A stretch of 10,479 nucleotides of DNA from Chloroflexota bacterium (GTDB lineage: Bacteria > Chloroflexota > Dehalococcoidia > JACQGW01). The notes beneath the pieces are model-generated. The model saw only the letters and a program-made list of their open reading frames with translations, was not told where the DNA came from and did no database searches. Below, in pieces: positions 1 to 8,186 of the stretch (within the stretch, counting starts at the first letter, position 1; each line of letters opens with the position of its first letter). The position numbers and the translations under genes are program-made. Where the stretch lies: contig JACQGW010000142.1 in assembly GCA_016199325.1 (NCBI GenBank), positions 1 to 10,479 of the forward strand, read 5' to 3'.

Positions 1-69
1 GCGTCTTGGCGGTTCGTTCTCTCTCGGCACCGCTCTAGTGCGTCGTTCTCCGGTGGGATACCAGATCAA

Positions 70-1332
70 TTAGTCAACCTTCATGATGCCGACGGGGGTC
101 GGGGTCCTGCTGAATGTGTTCACCGCTACCCGGCCGTCCTTGAGGACCAGACGCGGTTCACGCAAATGCTTGACGTCCTCCAGCGGGTTCTTGTCGACGG
201 CCAGCAGGTCGGCGCGCTTGCCGACTTCGAGCGTTCCGGTGTCGTCGCCGGCGCCGCAGCACTCGGCGGCCGTCTTCGTCGAGGCCACCAGCGCCTGCCA
301 GGGCGTCAGGCCGCCGTACCGGACCAGGAACGAGATCTCCAGGTGATTCGGCCCGGGGAAGGGCCCCATGTCCGAGCCGTTGACGATCTTCACCCCCGCC
401 TCGACGGCCAGCCGGAACGATCGCCGATGCGCCTCGACGCGCTCGCGCGCGCGGGCCAGCGCCCCGGGTGGGCGGGGACGCTTGTTGTAGGTGGCCCACT
501 CGTACTCGTCGGTCATATAGTCCGGGATCAGGTGGGTGATGCCGAAGGTCGGCGCCAGGTAGGTCCCGTGTTTCGCCATCAGCTCGACGGCCTCCTCGTC
601 GAGGTAGTAGCCGTGCTCGATGGAGTAGGCGCCGTTGCGGACGGCCATCTTGACGCCCTCGGGCCCGGCGGCGTGGGCGATCACACCCTTGCCCCGGTCG
701 AGCGCCACCTGAGCCGCCGCGCGGAACTCCTCCTCGGTCATGTTGGATACCGCCGTCAGGTCGTGCGCCGGCCCCATGGCGCCGCCGGTCACCGTGATCT
801 TGACGAAGTCGACGCCGTGCTGGATCTGCTCGCGCGCCGCCTTGCGCCAACCGTCGACGCCGTCGACGACCTTGACGCACCACATGTCGCCCTCCAGGGC
901 GGCGCAGTGGCCGGCCGTCGGCGTCAGGAAGTAGCCGGTCACCCATAGGCGTGGGCCGAGCACCGGCCCCTGGTTGAAGGCGTCCCGGAGCGCGACGTCG
1001 ACGAAGTAGCCGTCGCCGACGGCCCGGATGCCGGTGAAGCCCGCCTGGAGCGCGTTGATAGCGTTCTGCTGGCAGTAGAAGGCGTGGGCGGCGACATTGT
1101 TCGGGTGCGGCTTGCGGGTGTCCCAGTGGAACAGGTGGATGTGGGTGTCGAACAGCCCCGGCGTCACGTAGGCGCCGCCGAGGTCGAGCGTCTCCGCGCC
1201 AGGAAGATCCGGCGCGGCAGCCATCGGGCCCAGCGCCCGGATGCGGCCGTCCTCGATATCCAGGTAGGCGTTGGGCTGCGGCTCCGGGTGTACGGCGTCG
1301 ATGATGGTGCAGTTCGTCAAACGCAGTCGCAT
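70..1332 (-). CDS. Metal-dependent amidohydrolase (imidazolonepropionase / Xaa-Pro dipeptidase-like)
   Basis: A 420-residue cytoplasmic hydrolase of the amidohydrolase superfamily; no signal peptide is visible. Residues 1-58 form the N-terminal beta-sandwich part and end in VTPGLFDTHIH, with metal ligands H64 and H66. The TIM barrel then supplies K178 (VKITVTGG, the expected carboxylated bridging lysine), H220 (IAHAAG), H240 (SIEHG) and the catalytic D321 (NGSDMG). The C-terminal GKRADLLAVDKNPLED stretch is typical of the family. All ligands of the binuclear subgroup are present, so it should be active. Related proteins hydrolyse Xaa-Pro or Xaa-Arg/Lys dipeptides or cyclic amides; the substrate here is inferred only from the peptide importer upstream. 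The ATG lies 17 bases after the stop of the ATPase gene, with a GAGGAGAAGG ribosome site, so it is the last gene of the operon. The family call is firm, the reaction open. Confidence 0.9.
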   Translation of the reverse strand: MRLRLTNCTIIDAVHPEPQPNAYLDIEDGRIRALGPMAAAPDLPGAETLDLGGAYVTPGLFDTHIHLFHWDTRKPHPNNVAAHAFYCQQNAINALQAGFTGIRAVGDGYFVDVALRDAFNQGPVLGPRLWVTGYFLTPTAGHCAALEGDMWCVKVVDGVDGWRKAAREQIQHGVDFVKITVTGGAMGPAHDLTAVSNMTEEEFRAAAQVALDRGKGVIAHAAGPEGVKMAVRNGAYSIEHGYYLDEEAVELMAKHGTYLAPTFGITHLIPDYMTDEYEWATYNKRPRPPGALARARERVEAHRRSFRLAVEAGVKIVNGSDMGPFPGPNHLEISFLVRYGGLTPWQALVASTKTAAECCGAGDDTGTLEVGKRADLLAVDKNPLEDVKHLREPRLVLKDGRVAVNTFSRTPTPVGIMKVD

Positions 1333-1349
1333 GGTAGCCTTCTCCTCTC

Positions 1350-2336
1350 TCAGACGACATGACAGGCGGCCCAGTGGCCGGGGGCGACCTCGCGGAGGGC
1401 GGGGTCGTCGGTCCGGCAGCGAGGAGCCGCCAGCGGACAGCGGGGATGAAAGCGGCAGCCCGGCGGGATCGAGGCTGCGTTGGGCGGGTCGCCGGCCAGT
1501 TGGGTCCGCTCGCGTCGGCCCAGGCCCGGTACGGCCGCCATGAGGGCGCGGGTGTACGGATGCTGTGGCCGTTGAACGATCTCCTCGCGCTCGCCCTGCT
1601 CGACCACGCGGCCCAGATACATCACGATGATGCGGTCGCTCATGTAGCGCGCCACGGCGAGGTCGTGCGTGATGAAGAGGTAGCTGACGTGGAGCTCCTC
1701 CTTGAGGTCGAGCATGAGGTTCATAACGCCGGCGCGGATGGAGATGTCCAGCATCGAGACCGGCTCGTCGGCCACCAGGAACTCCGGCCGCAGCACCATT
1801 GCCCGGGCGACGGCGACGCGCTGGCGCTGGCCACCGGAGAGCTCGTGGGGATAGCGGGCGGCGAACTGGTCGGCCGGCTTGAGCTCGACCAGCTCCAGCA
1901 TCTCGAAGACCCGGTCGCGCTGCTCGGCCTTCGACCGTCCGATGTGGTGGATCCGCAGCGGCTCGGCAACCGTGTCGAAGACCGTGTAGCGTGGGTCGAG
2001 CGTCTGGTAGGGGTCCTGGTAGATGATCTGGACGCGCCGCCGGAACGGCTTGACGGCCATTCCCGCGAGCGAGGCCAGGTTCGTGCCGTCGTAGACGATC
2101 TCACCGCCGGTTGGCGATTCCATCAGGGCGAGCAATTGACCCGTCGTCGTCTTCCCGCAGCCCGATTCGCCGACAAGGCCGAGGACCTCGCCCCGCCGAA
2201 TCCCGAAGCTGACGCCGTCAACGGCGCGGACGAACCGGCGATTTCGCGAGAAGATCCGCGCCAGAATGCCGGCGCTGAGCGGGAAGTGCTTGTGCAGGTT
2301 CTCGGCCTGGACGAGGACTGAGTCTCCCACTCGCAT
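1350..2336 (-). CDS. Peptide ABC transporter ATP-binding protein, DppF/OppF type
   Basis: A 328-residue nucleotide-binding subunit that powers peptide import at the inner face of the membrane. Visible motifs in order: Walker A GESGCGKT at 56-63, Q-loop [14 protein letters not shown], signature [15 protein letters not shown], Walker [13 protein letters not shown] and switch histidine FITHDLAV. The C-terminal oligopeptide/dipeptide extension follows ([12 protein letters not shown]) and contains C-x5-C-x6-C plus a final cysteine near the end. Such cysteines bind a [4Fe-4S] cluster in a studied DppD homologue; a cluster here is inference. It starts 3 bases after the stop of the DppD-type partner, so the two are probably translationally coupled and form the usual ATPase heterodimer. 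F versus D assignment rests on gene order and on the N-terminal linker (residues 14-37, HKHFPLSAG onward) typical of F subunits. Confidence 0.95.
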   Translation of the reverse strand: MRVGDSVLVQAENLHKHFPLSAGILARIFSRNRRFVRAVDGVSFGIRRGEVLGLVGESGCGKTTTGQLLALMESPTGGEIVYDGTNLASLAGMAVKPFRRRVQIIYQDPYQTLDPRYTVFDTVAEPLRIHHIGRSKAEQRDRVFEMLELVELKPADQFAARYPHELSGGQRQRVAVARAMVLRPEFLVADEPVSMLDISIRAGVMNLMLDLKEELHVSYLFITHDLAVARYMSDRIIVMYLGRVVEQGEREEIVQRPQHPYTRALMAAVPGLGRRERTQLAGDPPNAASIPPGCRFHPRCPLAAPRCRTDDPALREVAPGHWAACHVV

Positions 2337-2339
2337 GGC

Positions 2340-3341
2340 TCAGCCCTCCCTGGCTGCCGACGGGGTCGACGCGGCGAACGGTGACGAGTCGCCGGCGAAG
2401 TGGCAGCGGGCGAAGTGACCCGGCGCCGTCTCGACATAGGGCGGCGCCGTAGCAGCGCAGACGTGCTGGCTGAACCGGCAGCGGGGGTGGAAGCGGCAGC
2501 CGCTCGGCGGATCGATGAGGTCCGGCGGGTTGCCCTGCAGAGCCTCCAGACGGGTCAGCGGCCCGCGCAGGCTCGGGAAGGATCGCAGCAGGGCGATGGT
2601 GTACGGATGGCGGGGCGCCGTGAAGATCGGCGCGGTGTCCCCGTACTCGACGATCTGCCCGCCGTACATCACGGCGACCCGGCGGCAGGTCTCGGCGATC
2701 ACCGACAGGTCGTGCGAGATGACGAGCATCCCGAACCCGATCTCTTTCTGAAGCTCCTCGATCTGCCGGAGGATCTGGTCCTGGACGACGACGTCCAGGG
2801 CCGTCGTCGGCTCGTCGGCGATGATGAGCGCCGGCTGGCAGATAAGGCTCATGGCGATGATGGCCCGCTGGCGCATGCCGCCGCTGAACTCGAACGGGTA
2901 GTTGTCCATGCGGGAGGCCGGCAGCCCGACCACCTCGAAGTATCGGGCTACCTGATCGCGGGCCGCTGCCCTGGGCATCTGCTTGTGGAGCAGAACCGCC
3001 TCCGCCAACTGGTCGCCCACCTTCTGAACCGGATTGAGCGCGTTCATCGCCGCCTGGAAGATCATCGCGATCCGCGCCCATCGGACCTTCCGCATCTCCA
3101 TCTCCGGCAGGCGGAGCACGTCCCGGCCCTCGAACAGGATCCGGCCGCCCATCGCCTCGGCGTTCCTGGGGAGCAGCCGCAACAGCGCCAGCGCGGCGGA
3201 GGTCTTCCCGCAGCCGCTCTCGCCGACGAGTCCAAGCGTATCGCCCTGGTCAAGCGTGAAGGAGACGCCGTCGACCGCCTGGACGGCGCCTCGTCGGAGC
3301 CGGTAGTACATCTTCAGGTCTTGCACGTCGAGCATCGCCAT
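2340..3341 (-). CDS. Peptide ABC transporter ATP-binding protein, DppD/OppD type
   Basis: A 333-residue ATPase subunit of the importer. The start chosen is the ATG at 3341 ([13 protein letters not shown]). It lies 5 bases after the stop of the upstream permease and has a GGGAGG ribosome site about 11 bases upstream; a longer open frame to 3461 would overlap the permease by over 100 bases and has no family similarity. Motifs: Walker A GESGCGKT at 40-47, Q-loop [10 protein letters not shown] (slightly off the usual FQDPM), signature [15 protein letters not shown], Walker [13 protein letters not shown], switch histidine ISHDLSVI. The C-terminal domain has [12 protein letters not shown] and the cysteine set C-x5-C-x6-C plus one more C, the possible [4Fe-4S] site. 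A short Ser/Ala-rich tail follows. It is expected to pair with the F-type ATPase encoded immediately downstream. Confidence 0.95.
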   Translation of the reverse strand: MAMLDVQDLKMYYRLRRGAVQAVDGVSFTLDQGDTLGLVGESGCGKTSAALALLRLLPRNAEAMGGRILFEGRDVLRLPEMEMRKVRWARIAMIFQAAMNALNPVQKVGDQLAEAVLLHKQMPRAAARDQVARYFEVVGLPASRMDNYPFEFSGGMRQRAIIAMSLICQPALIIADEPTTALDVVVQDQILRQIEELQKEIGFGMLVISHDLSVIAETCRRVAVMYGGQIVEYGDTAPIFTAPRHPYTIALLRSFPSLRGPLTRLEALQGNPPDLIDPPSGCRFHPRCRFSQHVCAATAPPYVETAPGHFARCHFAGDSSPFAASTPSAAREG

Positions 3342-3346
3342 GGTCG

Positions 3347-4186
3347 CTACGCCTCCCGCTGGCGCAGGCGGGGGTTGAGGCTGTAGTTGATGCCGTCGCC
3401 GATCAGGTTGAAGGCGAAGACCAGCGCCGAGATCGCCACTCCCGAGAAGAGAGCGATCCACCAGCCGCTGGTCAGATACATCTGGCCAGATTTCAGCACC
3501 TGGCCCCAGCTCACCTGATTCGGGTCGCCCAGACCGAGGAAGCTCAGGCTGGCCTCGAAGATCACGGCGGCGGCGATCTGGAGCGTCGAGTTCGCCACCA
3601 CCGGATAGATGCCGTTGGGAATGACGTGCCCCACCAGGATCGCCAGGTCGGAGGCGCCGGCGGCCTTTGCGGTGTGGACGTAGCCCCGGTGCTTGACCGC
3701 CATGACCTGGGCACGGGTGATCTTGGCGTTGCTCGGCCAGATAGTCAGCCCGACGATCACCATCGTGAAGTAGATGTTGCTGCCGAAGATCGCCACGATG
3801 AGGATCATCAGGAACAGGGCCGGAATCATCAGGAAGACCTCGAAGAAGCGCGAGAAGGCGTCGTCGACCAGCCCGCCGTAGTAGCCGGGGATCGACCCGA
3901 GCGTGACGCCGATCACCAGCGAGACGCCGGCGGCGACCACCCCGAAGATGAGGGAGACCCGCCCGCCCCAGAGGACCCGGCTGAAGATGTCACGCCCCAG
4001 ATTGTCCGTTCCAAGCCAGTACTGGGACGAGGGAGGCTTGAGCAGGTCGTTGGTCTGGGTGAACGGCCCATACGGCGCCAGAGGCGCTGCCACCGCCATG
4101 ACGATCATGGCCGTTAGGATCCCGAGCCCGACCAGCGCCATCCGATCGCTGCGAAACTGCGTCCAGAACTCTCGCAACCCGTGCAT
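3347..4186 (-). CDS. Peptide ABC transporter permease, DppC/OppC type
   Basis: A 279-residue membrane subunit. A cytoplasmic N-terminus (FWTQFRSDRMALVG) is followed by a first transmembrane segment at about 17-36. The OppC_N-type periplasmic stretch ends in QYWLGTDNLGRDIFSRVLWG, a hallmark of this family. The BPD_transp_1 domain spans about 75-270 with roughly five further helices. The coupling (EAA-like) loop is KAAGASDLAILVGHVIPN at 174-191 and contacts the ATPases; SLSFLGLGDPNQVSWG at 213-228 is also characteristic. It starts with ATG 35 bases after the B-type permease, with a GAGGAC-like ribosome site, and its stop is 5 bases before the D ATPase. No missing elements are seen. Confidence 0.95.
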   Translation of the reverse strand: MHGLREFWTQFRSDRMALVGLGILTAMIVMAVAAPLAPYGPFTQTNDLLKPPSSQYWLGTDNLGRDIFSRVLWGGRVSLIFGVVAAGVSLVIGVTLGSIPGYYGGLVDDAFSRFFEVFLMIPALFLMILIVAIFGSNIYFTMVIVGLTIWPSNAKITRAQVMAVKHRGYVHTAKAAGASDLAILVGHVIPNGIYPVVANSTLQIAAAVIFEASLSFLGLGDPNQVSWGQVLKSGQMYLTSGWWIALFSGVAISALVFAFNLIGDGINYSLNPRLRQREA

Positions 4187-4221
4187 GTTCGTCCTCGTTG
4201 CCGGAGCGGTCGCTACGGCCG

Positions 4222-5193
4222 CTAATGGAACGTCACCCTGGGATCCAGGATGGCGTACGTAATGTCCGTGAGCAGGCTGGCGATCACCACCATGCAGGAG
4301 GAGATGATGAAAAGCCCCATGAGCAAGGGATAGTCGCGGCTCAACACGGCGTCATAGGTCAGCCGCCCGATGCCCGGCCAGGCGAAGACCGTTTCCGTCA
4401 GCACCGCCCCGGTCAGCACATTGCCCAGGAAGAGCCCGGCGACGGTGACCGTCGGCAACAGCGCGTTGCGCAGGATATGCCGGAAGTAGACGCCGTTTTC
4501 GTCCAGCCCCTTGGCGCGGGCCGTCGTGGCGAAGTCCTCCCGGGAGAGCTCGATCACGCTGGCCCGCGTCAGCCGGAGATAGACGGGCACCGTCGAGCCG
4601 AACATCATCGCCAGCGCCGGCAGAGCCAGATGGTGCAACAGATCGAGCAAGGCTCCGATCCCGGTCGCTTCGCTGAGGACGTTCCGCATGCCGGATGCCG
4701 GGAAGATCTTCAGGTTGACCCCGAGGACGAGCACCATCATCATGCCGAGCCAGAAGACTGGCATCGAATACCAGGCGAGCGAGCCGAAGGAGAGGACCGA
4801 GTCGGTCGCGGAAGGATACCGCCGCGCCGAGTAGGTCCCCACCGCGCTGCCGATGATCAGGCCGAGGGTCTGCGCCGTCACGACCAGGATCAGCGTGTTC
4901 GGGATGCGCGTCGCGATGACGTCGAGGACCGGCCGGTTGTACTGGTAGGAGCGGCCCAGGTCGCCCTGCAAGACCCGCGACAGGTACCGGACCAACTGGG
5001 CGGGGATGGGCCTGTCCAGCTCATAGGCCTGGCGGATCGCCGCGACGTGCTCCTTCGAGGCGTACTCACCCGCCAGCACGATCGCCGGGTCGCCCGGCGC
5101 CAGTCGGATGATGGTGAAGTTCAGGACGATGATGATCAGGACGACCGGAACCATCTCCAGCAGGCGCCGGACGACATACCTTCCAAGTCCCAC
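4222..5193 (-). CDS. Peptide ABC transporter permease, DppB/OppB type (GTG start)
   Basis: A 323-residue membrane subunit. The N-terminus YVVRRLLEMVPVVLIIIVLNF and the following IRLAPGDPA are diagnostic of DppB/OppB. Further transmembrane segments lie at about 100-122, 137-160, 187-207, 245-270 and 290-310. The coupling loop is ATTARAKGLDENGVYFRHILRN (222-243) and the end DPRV is typical. The start codon is GTG at 5193. The nearby ATG at 5200 is in another frame, reads into an unrelated open frame, and overlaps the GTG by only a few bases. A GGGGGA ribosome site lies just ahead. The gap to the binding-protein stop is 15 bases. It pairs with the C permease to form the channel. Confidence 0.95.
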   Translation of the reverse strand: MGLGRYVVRRLLEMVPVVLIIIVLNFTIIRLAPGDPAIVLAGEYASKEHVAAIRQAYELDRPIPAQLVRYLSRVLQGDLGRSYQYNRPVLDVIATRIPNTLILVVTAQTLGLIIGSAVGTYSARRYPSATDSVLSFGSLAWYSMPVFWLGMMMVLVLGVNLKIFPASGMRNVLSEATGIGALLDLLHHLALPALAMMFGSTVPVYLRLTRASVIELSREDFATTARAKGLDENGVYFRHILRNALLPTVTVAGLFLGNVLTGAVLTETVFAWPGIGRLTYDAVLSRDYPLLMGLFIISSCMVVIASLLTDITYAILDPRVTFH

Positions 5194-5208
5194 GCGGCAT
5201 TCCCCCGG

Positions 5209-6876
5209 CTACTGCGCTTTGTACACCTTCGCCAAGTCCATCCGGTAGGAGATGGTCCCCTCGTCGGAGAACCAGCCCTTGTACTCGGTCCGGTGGGCAA
5301 AGGAGTAGGGCGCGTCGAAGATGTTGTAGCGCGGCATGTCGCGCATGACGATCTCTTGAATCTTGAAGTAGTGCTGCTTCCGCTTCTCCCGGTCGGCGAC
5401 CTGAACGCCCTTGGTGAAGAGGTCCTCGACCTCCGGATTGACGTAGCCGAACCAGTTGCGGAAGCCGTCCTTCTCGAGCTGCTGCTTCCACTCGTTCGGG
5501 TCGGGGCCAATCCAGAGGGCGTAAATGGTCAGGTCGTGCTCCAGCTTGGGCATCTGCGACTGGAAGGTGGCGCCGTCGACCGGCTTGAGGTCGACGGCAA
5601 TGCCAACCTTGCTCAGTTGCTCCTTGAGCACCTCGGCAAAGAGGTCGTAGAAGCCGCCGGAGGAGAAGGAGAGCCCCAGCTTGAACCGGACGCCGTCGCC
5701 CCCGCGCTTCAGCCCCGCCTTATCCAGCAGCTCTTCGGCCTTGGCGGTGCTGTATTCGGGCGCCTTCACCTCGGGGTTCCAGGCCCAGCGGATGCCTTTG
5801 GTGTAGGCGCCCTCGGAGACGGGAGCCACCCCGCCGGTGACGCGCTTGGTGACGTCCTCTTTGTTGATGGCGTGGGCGATGGCCCAGCGGACGTCGACGT
5901 TGTCGAGCGGCTTCTTCTTCATGTTGAAGCCGATGTAAGCGCCCCAGGGCCCCGGTGGCGCATCGACCTCGATGCCTGGCTTCTTCCTGAGATCGGCGAT
6001 CATGTTGAGCGACGGTGGGCTGTCGAGGGCGGCGAACTCGCCCGATTCCAGGCCGGCCAGCGCCGTCCGCTCGTCGGGCACCAGCTTCCAGATGACCCGG
6101 TCGAGATACGGCCGTCCCTCGAAGTACTCCTCGTTGGCGACCAGCGTGCAGTGGTCGCCGGGGACGAGCTCCTGGAACTTGAAGGGGCCGCTGCCAACCG
6201 GCTTCATGTTGTACGGGTTGCTCTTCCACTCGGTGCCCTCGTAGAGGTGCTTCGGCAGCACCGGGAGGCGGGGATACACCGAGGTCTGGTAGAGGAAGGA
6301 GGCGTCGGGTTTCTTGAGAATGACCTTCAGTGTGTGGTCGTCGGGCGTCTCGATGGTCTCGATGTCCTTGAGGAATGTAGCAGCCGGCCCCTTCTGCTCG
6401 ACGACGCCGAGCCAGGTGAACTTGACGTCGGCGGCCGTCAGCGGCTTGCCGTCGTGCCACTTCACGTTCTTGGCGAGCTTGAAGGTGTAGATCTTGGCGT
6501 CGGGCGTGCTCTCCCACTCGCGGGCGAGCTGGGGGTGGATCTCGAACGGCGGGCCGTAGTCCATCACCGTCACCCGGCCGAAGATGCTGGTGCTCAGGAA
6601 CCAGGAGCCGCCGCCAAACGCGGCGGCCTGATTAAAGGTGGTGATGTCGCTGCCGGTCAGGGCGATCACGGCAGTACCGCCGCGCTTGGGGCCGCCAGCG
6701 GCCGCCGGCGTCGTCCCAGGCTTGGCCGTGGCGGCCGGGGCCTGCGGCGCCTCGGCCGGGCCGCACCCGTTCAGCGCGACCATCGCCCCCAGCCCCAGTC
6801 CGGCTGCGACGGCCCCCCTCAACAGCTCACGCCGGGTGAGCCTCCCGCGTGTTTGCCCACGAATCACGTCGTTCAT
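5209..6876 (-). CDS. ABC transporter substrate-binding protein, family 5 (peptide), Tat-type lipoprotein
   Basis: The binding protein that captures the substrate outside the membrane and delivers it to the permeases. The chosen start (ATG at 6876, MNDVIRG) is preceded by AGGAGG 9 bases upstream; a start 39 bases earlier would contain this ribosome site inside the gene. This gives 555 residues, normal for SBP_bac_5. Residues 12-20 (RLTRRELLR) form a twin-arginine motif, a hydrophobic stretch follows at 21-36, and the lipobox-like LNGC places the lipidated cysteine at C38. An Ala/Pro/Thr-rich linker at 40-60 leads to the mature domain. Family signatures: YTFKLAKNVKWHDGKPLTAADVKFTW, GSGPFKF, YFEGRPYLDRVIWKLVPDE, VRWAIAHAINKEDV. 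Peptides, nickel or sugars are all bound by this family; a peptide-like ligand is inferred from the D/F ATPases and neighbouring hydrolases. Confidence 0.95.
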   Translation of the reverse strand: MNDVIRGQTRGRLTRRELLRGAVAAGLGLGAMVALNGCGPAEAPQAPAATAKPGTTPAAAGGPKRGGTAVIALTGSDITTFNQAAAFGGGSWFLSTSIFGRVTVMDYGPPFEIHPQLAREWESTPDAKIYTFKLAKNVKWHDGKPLTAADVKFTWLGVVEQKGPAATFLKDIETIETPDDHTLKVILKKPDASFLYQTSVYPRLPVLPKHLYEGTEWKSNPYNMKPVGSGPFKFQELVPGDHCTLVANEEYFEGRPYLDRVIWKLVPDERTALAGLESGEFAALDSPPSLNMIADLRKKPGIEVDAPPGPWGAYIGFNMKKKPLDNVDVRWAIAHAINKEDVTKRVTGGVAPVSEGAYTKGIRWAWNPEVKAPEYSTAKAEELLDKAGLKRGGDGVRFKLGLSFSSGGFYDLFAEVLKEQLSKVGIAVDLKPVDGATFQSQMPKLEHDLTIYALWIGPDPNEWKQQLEKDGFRNWFGYVNPEVEDLFTKGVQVADREKRKQHYFKIQEIVMRDMPRYNIFDAPYSFAHRTEYKGWFSDEGTISYRMDLAKVYKAQ

Positions 6877-6990
6877 CGTTTCCTTCCTCCTCTTCCGTTG
6901 TCTTGTTGCTTGCACGAGCGGTGTCTAACGGCACGCGTAGGGCGCAATGATGATCTTTGGCGAATTGGTCCAGCATACACAGGGAACGGT

Positions 6991-7046
6991 GCACTCACGT
7001 GCGCACTACGAACCAGGGCTGCCGTTTGTAGTGCGCACGTGAGTGC
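6991..7046. repeat. Long inverted repeat (23-bp arms, 10-base loop) ahead of the importer genes
   Basis: Arm 6991-7013 pairs with 7024-7046, with one non-Watson-Crick pair (7010/7027) in 23 and a 10-base loop. Each arm contains two overlapping self-complementary words, CACGTG (6996-7001; 7036-7041) and GTGCGCAC (6999-7006; 7031-7038). No T-run follows on either strand, so it is not a standard intrinsic terminator. It lies 115 bases upstream of the binding-protein ATG and about 100 bases past the stop of the upstream deacylase. It could be a paired operator, an mRNA-stabilising hairpin separating the enzyme genes from the importer, or a dispersed palindromic repeat. The structure is certain, the role is not. 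Confidence 0.85.
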
Positions 7047-7058
7047 GCTTTCTCGGCG

Positions 7059-7087
7059 ACGTAAGCAATGGCGGGCTTGATTGTCAA
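7059..7087 (-). promoter_or_regulatory. Weak candidate promoter for the importer operon
   Basis: A perfect TTGACA on the minus strand (7087-7082) is followed after 17 bases by TTACGT (7064-7059), a poor -10 preceded by TG in the extended position. If used, transcription would begin near 7052, just ahead of the hairpin at 6991-7046, placing that hairpin at the 5' end of the leader of the binding-protein mRNA. A second exact TTGACA at 7127-7122 has no recognisable -10. Suggestive only. Confidence 0.25.
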
Positions 7088-7144
7088 GGTCCATGGTCAC
7101 GCGCTAGAGCGCGCGAGACTGTGTCAATCTACTCGGAAACGACG

Positions 7145-8152
7145 CTACACCACGCCGACCTTGCCGGCCGACACGAGCTCGGCGACCGGCTCCTCCTTCC
7201 GCACCTTGCCCAGGAGGTAGAGCCAGCCGCCGGGCTCCACCCGCGGCATCGAGCGCACCTCGCGGACGAGGCAGTCCTCGGGCGCCTTGATCTCCTCGAC
7301 CACCTCGCCGAGCAGGTTCACGATCACACCCAGCGTCTGGCCGGCCTTGACCCAGTCGCCCAGCTTGATGCGGGTCCGCAGGAAGCCCCCGGCGTGCGAG
7401 CGCACGAAGCCCGGGCCCACGCCGTCGATGAACTTGTAGGTCGCCGGCAGCCCTTCGAGCTGCCCCGGCAGCATCTTCAGGTGCTTCATCGTATTGGTGA
7501 CGGCCTTGACGTGGTCCTTCACCCCCGCCTCGTTCATCCGAGCGCCGCCACCGCATTCGACGATGAGCGTCGGCTTCCCCCGTCTGGCGGCCGTCCCGGA
7601 GAAGAAGTTGGCCGGGTGCTTCCCGTTGCCGGTGATGAGCTCAATGCCCGCCGCCAGGGCCAGCGGCAGCGCCGATTCGCTCTCGGTATCGCACCAGGAG
7701 ACGTAGGAGATGATCTCCAGCTCGATGGTGCCACCGTGCAGGTCGATGGCGTAGTCCACCTGGGGAAGAATCTCCTCGGCGATCACGTTGACGACCTGCT
7801 CGGAGAACTCGCCGTCCTTCCTGCCCGGCCAGACGCGGTTCATGTTCAGCCCTTCGAGGGAGCTCCAACGTTGGGCGGCGACGAACGCCGGGACGTTCAT
7901 GCAGGGGATCATGACCAGCGTGCCGCTCAGCTCCGCCGGATCGACCATCCTGGCCACCTGGTGCGCCGCGGCAAACCCGGCGTACTCGTCGCCGTGCTGC
8001 ATCGCCAGGACCAGTAACCGCTTGCCGGGGTGCGCTCCGTTGAGGATGATGAGCGGGAGGTTGAACGGTCCGTTCCAGTTCTCGAACACCTTCAGCCAGC
8101 CGGACACCTTCTGCCCCGGCGCCGCCGCCAGATCGCGAACCCTGAACTCCAT
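7145..8152 (-). CDS. Succinylglutamate desuccinylase/aspartoacylase-family zinc deacylase, copy 2
   Basis: A 335-residue zinc-dependent hydrolase expected to cleave an amide bond, as in N-acyl amino acids. The start chosen is the ATG at 8152 (MEFRVRDL), with AGGAGG 6 bases upstream; an upstream in-frame ATG at 8248 would overlap the preceding gene. Active-site elements by comparison with aspartoacylase: HGDE (H53, E56) and DLHGG (H139) as zinc ligands, N105-R106 in MNRVWPG for substrate binding, and E199 (VECGGG) as the catalytic base. Residues from about 245 to the end include RIKLGDWVKAGQTLGVIVNLLGE, a biotinyl/lipoyl-like beta barrel found at the C-terminus of this subfamily. It is plainly a paralogue of the adjacent gene and begins 34 bases after its stop. 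No signal peptide, so cytoplasmic. Substrate unknown; ectoine-type (DoeB), AstE-type or other acyl-amino-acid roles are all possible. Confidence 0.9.
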   Translation of the reverse strand: MEFRVRDLAAAPGQKVSGWLKVFENWNGPFNLPLIILNGAHPGKRLLVLAMQHGDEYAGFAAAHQVARMVDPAELSGTLVMIPCMNVPAFVAAQRWSSLEGLNMNRVWPGRKDGEFSEQVVNVIAEEILPQVDYAIDLHGGTIELEIISYVSWCDTESESALPLALAAGIELITGNGKHPANFFSGTAARRGKPTLIVECGGGARMNEAGVKDHVKAVTNTMKHLKMLPGQLEGLPATYKFIDGVGPGFVRSHAGGFLRTRIKLGDWVKAGQTLGVIVNLLGEVVEEIKAPEDCLVREVRSMPRVEPGGWLYLLGKVRKEEPVAELVSAGKVGVV

Positions 8153-8186
8153 CACGCTCCTCCTCGTGCTCGATATGCGCCGGATC

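Noticed and set aside
1..69. Possible terminator after the amidohydrolase
   Set aside because: No hairpin with a following T-run is visible in these bases; the true operon end may lie outside the window.
158..1360. A 400-residue minus-strand open frame overlapping the amidohydrolase
   Set aside because: It is a frame-shifted shadow, Arg/Gly/Pro-rich, while the overlapping frame has every amidohydrolase metal ligand.
6991..7046. Intrinsic terminator after the deacylase pair
   Set aside because: The stem is strong but neither strand has a T-run after it, and the 23-bp length with nested palindromes is unlike a standard terminator.
4198..7080. A 960-residue plus-strand open frame
   Set aside because: It runs antisense to the binding protein and permease B and across the intergenic gap. 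Its translation is rich in Arg, Asp, Gly and Val with no domain, as expected from high-GC antisense frames, while the minus-strand genes show clear families.
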